Source: an uncultured Bacteroidales bacterium (GTDB lineage: Bacteria; Bacteroidota; Bacteroidia; Bacteroidales; P3). Taken from it: a stretch of 60,258 nt of DNA. The notes under the pieces are model-generated. The model saw nothing but the letters and a program-made list of their open reading frames with translations, was not told the DNA's origin and ran no database searches. The stretch's first letter is position 1. Each line of letters opens with the position of its first letter. Below, in pieces: positions 59,801 to 60,258 of this stretch. Where the stretch lies: assembly GCA_900318665.1 (NCBI GenBank), contig ONLQ01000007.1, forward strand, positions 1-60,258. Direction: 5' to 3'. The translations under genes were made by a program, and so were the position numbers.

Positions 59801-60258
59801 GACGAATATACCGAGGAACAGTATATAGCCCTTGCCAAAGACGTGAAAGAGGTGGTGGACGACAATACGCAATACATAGACTTTGACAAGAAGGCCGACA
59901 TAATGGCACAGTTCAAGGTGCAGATTATTCTGACTCTCGCCAAACACAAATACCCACCAGCAACACGCGACGATGTGTTCAAAGCCATATTCGAGCAGGC
60001 AGAGAACTTTAAGAAAAACAAAAAGGAGAGAACACAAGAGAGCAATGGCTCGGCATCGAAAATGAGCGAAACATCTGCCAAGCAAGACAAGGAGACAGTC
60101 ATTTTTGACGAGTATCACACAGGCTGTATTCCTCTCTACACGCTACGCGCCGCCTGCGGCTATTTTGAAGATGGCAATACTCCAGACCTGGAAGGCTGGA
60201 TTGACGCAAGAGGCAATGGCTTTACGCCCGACGAGAAAAGACATTTTGCCGTTCACGC
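56864..60258 (+). CDS. hsdR: Type I restriction endonuclease subunit R with possible C-terminal S24 domain, 3' end outside window
   Basis: Motor/nuclease subunit; 1,131 codons are visible and the frame is still open. The N-terminal nuclease has D137 and E151-x-K153 (EFK). The helicase has Walker A G295-ATGCGKS, DEAH at 399-402, GFTGTP, and motif VI region IQTVSRVNRNY. The usual HsdR ends near residue 1050 (KHKYPPATRDD, then AENFKK). Beyond a Ser/Lys-rich linker the protein restarts with IPLYTLRAACGYFEDG from residue 1089 and runs to HFAVHA, which reads like the start of an S24 (LexA/UmuD) peptidase domain. Whether the fusion is complete cannot be seen. Confidence 0.93.
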   Translation, partial: MPYFNESQLELSIVTLLQEQGYDYVKGEDIKRDLDEVVLHDDLAQYLRSRYGSDGITDTEVEAAIRVITQKQGGTLYAENKHTLNMLMDGFSLKREDPSKQNLYIYPIAFDEANRKHNIFKVVNQFDIVGLQHRIPDAIIFLNGLPVVVFEFKNALKQDTTIEDAYKQLTIRYRRDIPALFKYTAFIVISDGVNNKFGTLYTPYEFFYAWRKVNAKDKGCDGINSLKTMIAGLFRKERLTDIIHNFVYFPDTSKDEKKFICRYPQYFAARSLYQNILNHSRLNAGGDGKGGTYFGATGCGKSLTMLFLSRLLMKSKALCSPTIILITDRTDLDDQLSRLMLNAKQFVGDSVIEQVESREDLKSKLQGRTSGGVFLTTIQKFSKDINLLSNRANIICISDEAHRSQTCLEEKVEITDKGVKRSYGFAKYLRDSLPNATYVGFTGTPIDATLDVFGAVVDEYSMIEAVEDGITKTIMYEGRASHVFADSELIKQIEDYYDKCAEEGSSEYQIDESKRAMTQMSVLLNSPDLIHRLAVDFLQHYERRVEEGSTVKGKAMIVCATREIAFAIYKEIIAMRPEWAEKKICTDGEMLTKEEAEKIKPIEKIKLVCIRQKDDIPELYNLLGPDEERKSLDLQFKEEKSNFKIAIVVDMWITGFDVPCLDTMYCYKPLQMHTLIQTVSRVNRNYPGKDKGLIVDYLGIKKKFNQAMKRYANGGQQETPVETIDNAVKLFKDELDLLQQMFHGMDYGKFFSGTPLEQLDTLQTCAEHIQQTNETEKRFMKHTIIMKSAYNMCSSDERITKEDVNDVHFFTGVRSVIYKTTTGESPDASQMNRHVLKLVNEALISEEVVAINTMQLDNAEQIDMLASQYMEKLKRLPYKNTKVKLMEQLLKRVIDSVKMVNKVKAVSFTERLNSIIDQYNDRSDDMVLADEIVTEVAKQLADLFEEIKKENVLPDGIPDIEVKAFYDILKAVADRYGFLDEYTEEQYIALAKDVKEVVDDNTQYIDFDKKADIMAQFKVQIILTLAKHKYPPATRDDVFKAIFEQAENFKKNKKERTQESNGSASKMSETSAKQDKETVIFDEYHTGCIPLYTLRAACGYFEDGNTPDLEGWIDARGNGFTPDEKRHFAVH

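Noticed and set aside
1-60258. tRNA or rRNA genes and riboswitches
   Set aside because: I looked for T-loop GGTTCGA patterns, rRNA segments and common riboswitch cores in the gaps and saw none that I could support.

Overview
The window is a chromosome segment from a member of the order Bacteroidales; the family cannot be fixed from sequence alone. The evidence is consistent. Promoters have the Bacteroidetes form (TTTG or TTG, about 19-21 bases, then TAnnTTTG). The proteins are typical of the phylum: S46 and S41 proteases, a TonB-dependent receptor with a carboxypeptidase-regulatory plug extension, an HU/SPOR protein, an NfnA-NfnB fusion, and secreted proteins with a type IX secretion style C-terminus. 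Ribosome binding sites are weak. Housekeeping genes favour G/C third positions, which gives long spurious antisense reading frames.

Layout. 1-6.3 kb (minus strand): an S46 dipeptidyl-peptidase cut by the window edge, an S41 lipoprotein protease, a secreted protein of unknown role, the Xaa-His dipeptidase PepD and a lamin-tail surface protein; this looks like a peptide-degradation cluster. 6.4-11 kb: a small 2[4Fe-4S] ferredoxin, then minus-strand nucleotide housekeeping (HAD phosphatase, purine nucleoside phosphorylase, DUF151 protein, RdgB) and a thioredoxin-fold protein. 11-20 kb (mostly plus): PfkB kinase, beta-carbonic anhydrase, alpha/beta hydrolase (minus), M20 dipeptidase, methyltransferase, tandem PAP2 phosphatase, NfnAB-like flavoprotein. 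20-31 kb (minus): PD40/OmpA envelope protein, Lon, a lipoprotein, RsmI, YebC, TrmB, an HU/SPOR protein, KdsB and a deoxynucleoside kinase. 31-43 kb: beta-barrel proteins around a symmetric divergent promoter, PurE, a kinase/dCMP deaminase fusion, HolA, a TonB receptor, CvpA, Dus and a TPR lipoprotein. 42.6-47.1 kb (minus): an M16-like protein without its zinc motif and a 1,074-residue surface protein with three repeats and a type IX style C-terminus.

From 47.4 kb to the right edge is a defence island built inside a type I restriction-modification operon: hsdM, a DUF1016 (PDDEXK) nuclease, a Fic remnant, a type IV toxin-antitoxin pair (AbiEi/AbiEii-like) with a highly symmetric operator, a metallophosphoesterase remnant, a small ORF full of palindromes, an A/T-rich HEPN-type gene, hsdS, a second DUF1016 nuclease carrying four in-frame hairpin modules, a Fic protein and hsdR. 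HsdR appears to run on into an S24 (LexA/UmuD-like) domain at the window edge. The two spaces between the core genes (hsdM/hsdS and hsdS/hsdR) behave as insertion slots, with intact and decayed cargo side by side. This island is the best candidate in the window for an undescribed composite system.

No rRNA, tRNA, insertion sequence or CRISPR array was recognised.
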